Shown here: in pieces, positions 60,438 through 60,656 of the stretch | Layout: the number at the start of each line of letters is the position of its first letter | Numbering within the stretch: the first letter of the stretch is position 1 | DNA from: a virus | Virus record (IMG/VR): IMGVR_UViG_3300021197_000990 | Location: 1-60,656 of that record | Direction: 5' to 3' (one strand) | DNA length: 60,656 nt | Translations under genes and position numbers: made by a program | The notes under the pieces: model-generated | The model's database searches: none | Told to the model about the DNA's origin: nothing | Seen by the model: only the letters and a program-made list of their open reading frames with translations

Positions 60438-60656
60438 ATTAATTTTTGCTGCGCGCCGAGATCGATCTTACAGATCGACACGTCACGACCAGATGTTCCC
60501 TCTGGAACTCCCTTAGGAGCAGAGGAGCGTTAGGAGCACAGGAGCGTTAGGAGCACAGGAGCGTTAGGAGCCAGGGAGCGGGAGCAGGAGCCTGGGGTGT
60601 GCCGGACAGGCGTCCATGAAATAATGTCCAGCTGAAGCTGTCCAACCATATAGGAT

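Larger units (their letters stand above)
60091..60656. repeat. Right copy of diverged terminal direct repeat
   Basis: Partner of bases 1-559; see that entry. At its end it repeats the GGAC and CAGC hairpins (60604-60615, 60629-60640) and a seven-unit AGGAGC array (60515-60572). Confidence 0.95.

Noticed and set aside
1-60656. tRNA or rRNA genes, integrase or transposase
   Set aside because: No cloverleaf-like element with CCA/acceptor pattern was found by eye, and no integrase, repressor or IS motif; a tRNA scan would settle the tRNA part.

Overview
The window is one essentially complete genome of a lytic, short-tailed (podovirus-like) dsDNA phage. Base composition is AT-rich. I see no integrase, repressor, tRNA or rRNA. 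The host cannot be read from the sequence; an aquatic gammaproteobacterium is only a guess. The first 559 bases recur, slightly diverged, as the last 566 bases (60091-60656). The molecule is therefore terminally redundant or circularly permuted, with a unique length near 60.1 kb.

Layout: two convergent halves. The + strand half starts in the gene-poor region at about 57.4-58.1 kb and runs through the repeat to 17.2 kb. It holds small early genes, an exported ClpP-fold protein, an SSB, an AAA+ ATPase, many tiny ORFs, a thymidylate-synthase-family enzyme with an Nmad1-like and a MazG-like protein, and a T7-style replisome (DNA polymerase, flap exonuclease, RusA-like resolvase, primase-helicase). 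It also carries a true ClpP and a single-chain T7-like RNA polymerase. A bidirectional terminator at about 17.2 kb separates it from the - strand half. That half (56.7 down to 17.2 kb) holds TerL, portal, lysozyme, scaffold, an SU10-type capsid, adaptor, tail, holin, fibre proteins including a 2567-residue repeat protein, and a block of probable ejected proteins.

The main result concerns the last ejection-block gene (17377-20730, 1117 aa). It carries all the signature motifs of a second, highly diverged single-subunit RNA polymerase of the N4 virion type. The phage thus appears to encode two RNA polymerases: one packaged with the virion proteins and one made in the cell. Two promoter-like families fit this. 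Four copies of a 5-bp-stem, 3-nt-loop hairpin lie in a nested repeat upstream of the first early genes. The motif TGTAACCCTTATGG occurs four times, only between genes, ahead of the late units and once facing the early half.

A second possible system is proteolytic. The AAA+ ATPase ends in Ile-Gly-Phe-Leu, the type of tripeptide unfoldases use to dock on ClpP, and the phage encodes a ClpP with an intact catalytic triad. The neighbouring large ejection protein begins with a staphylococcal-nuclease-like domain that keeps all its active-site residues.
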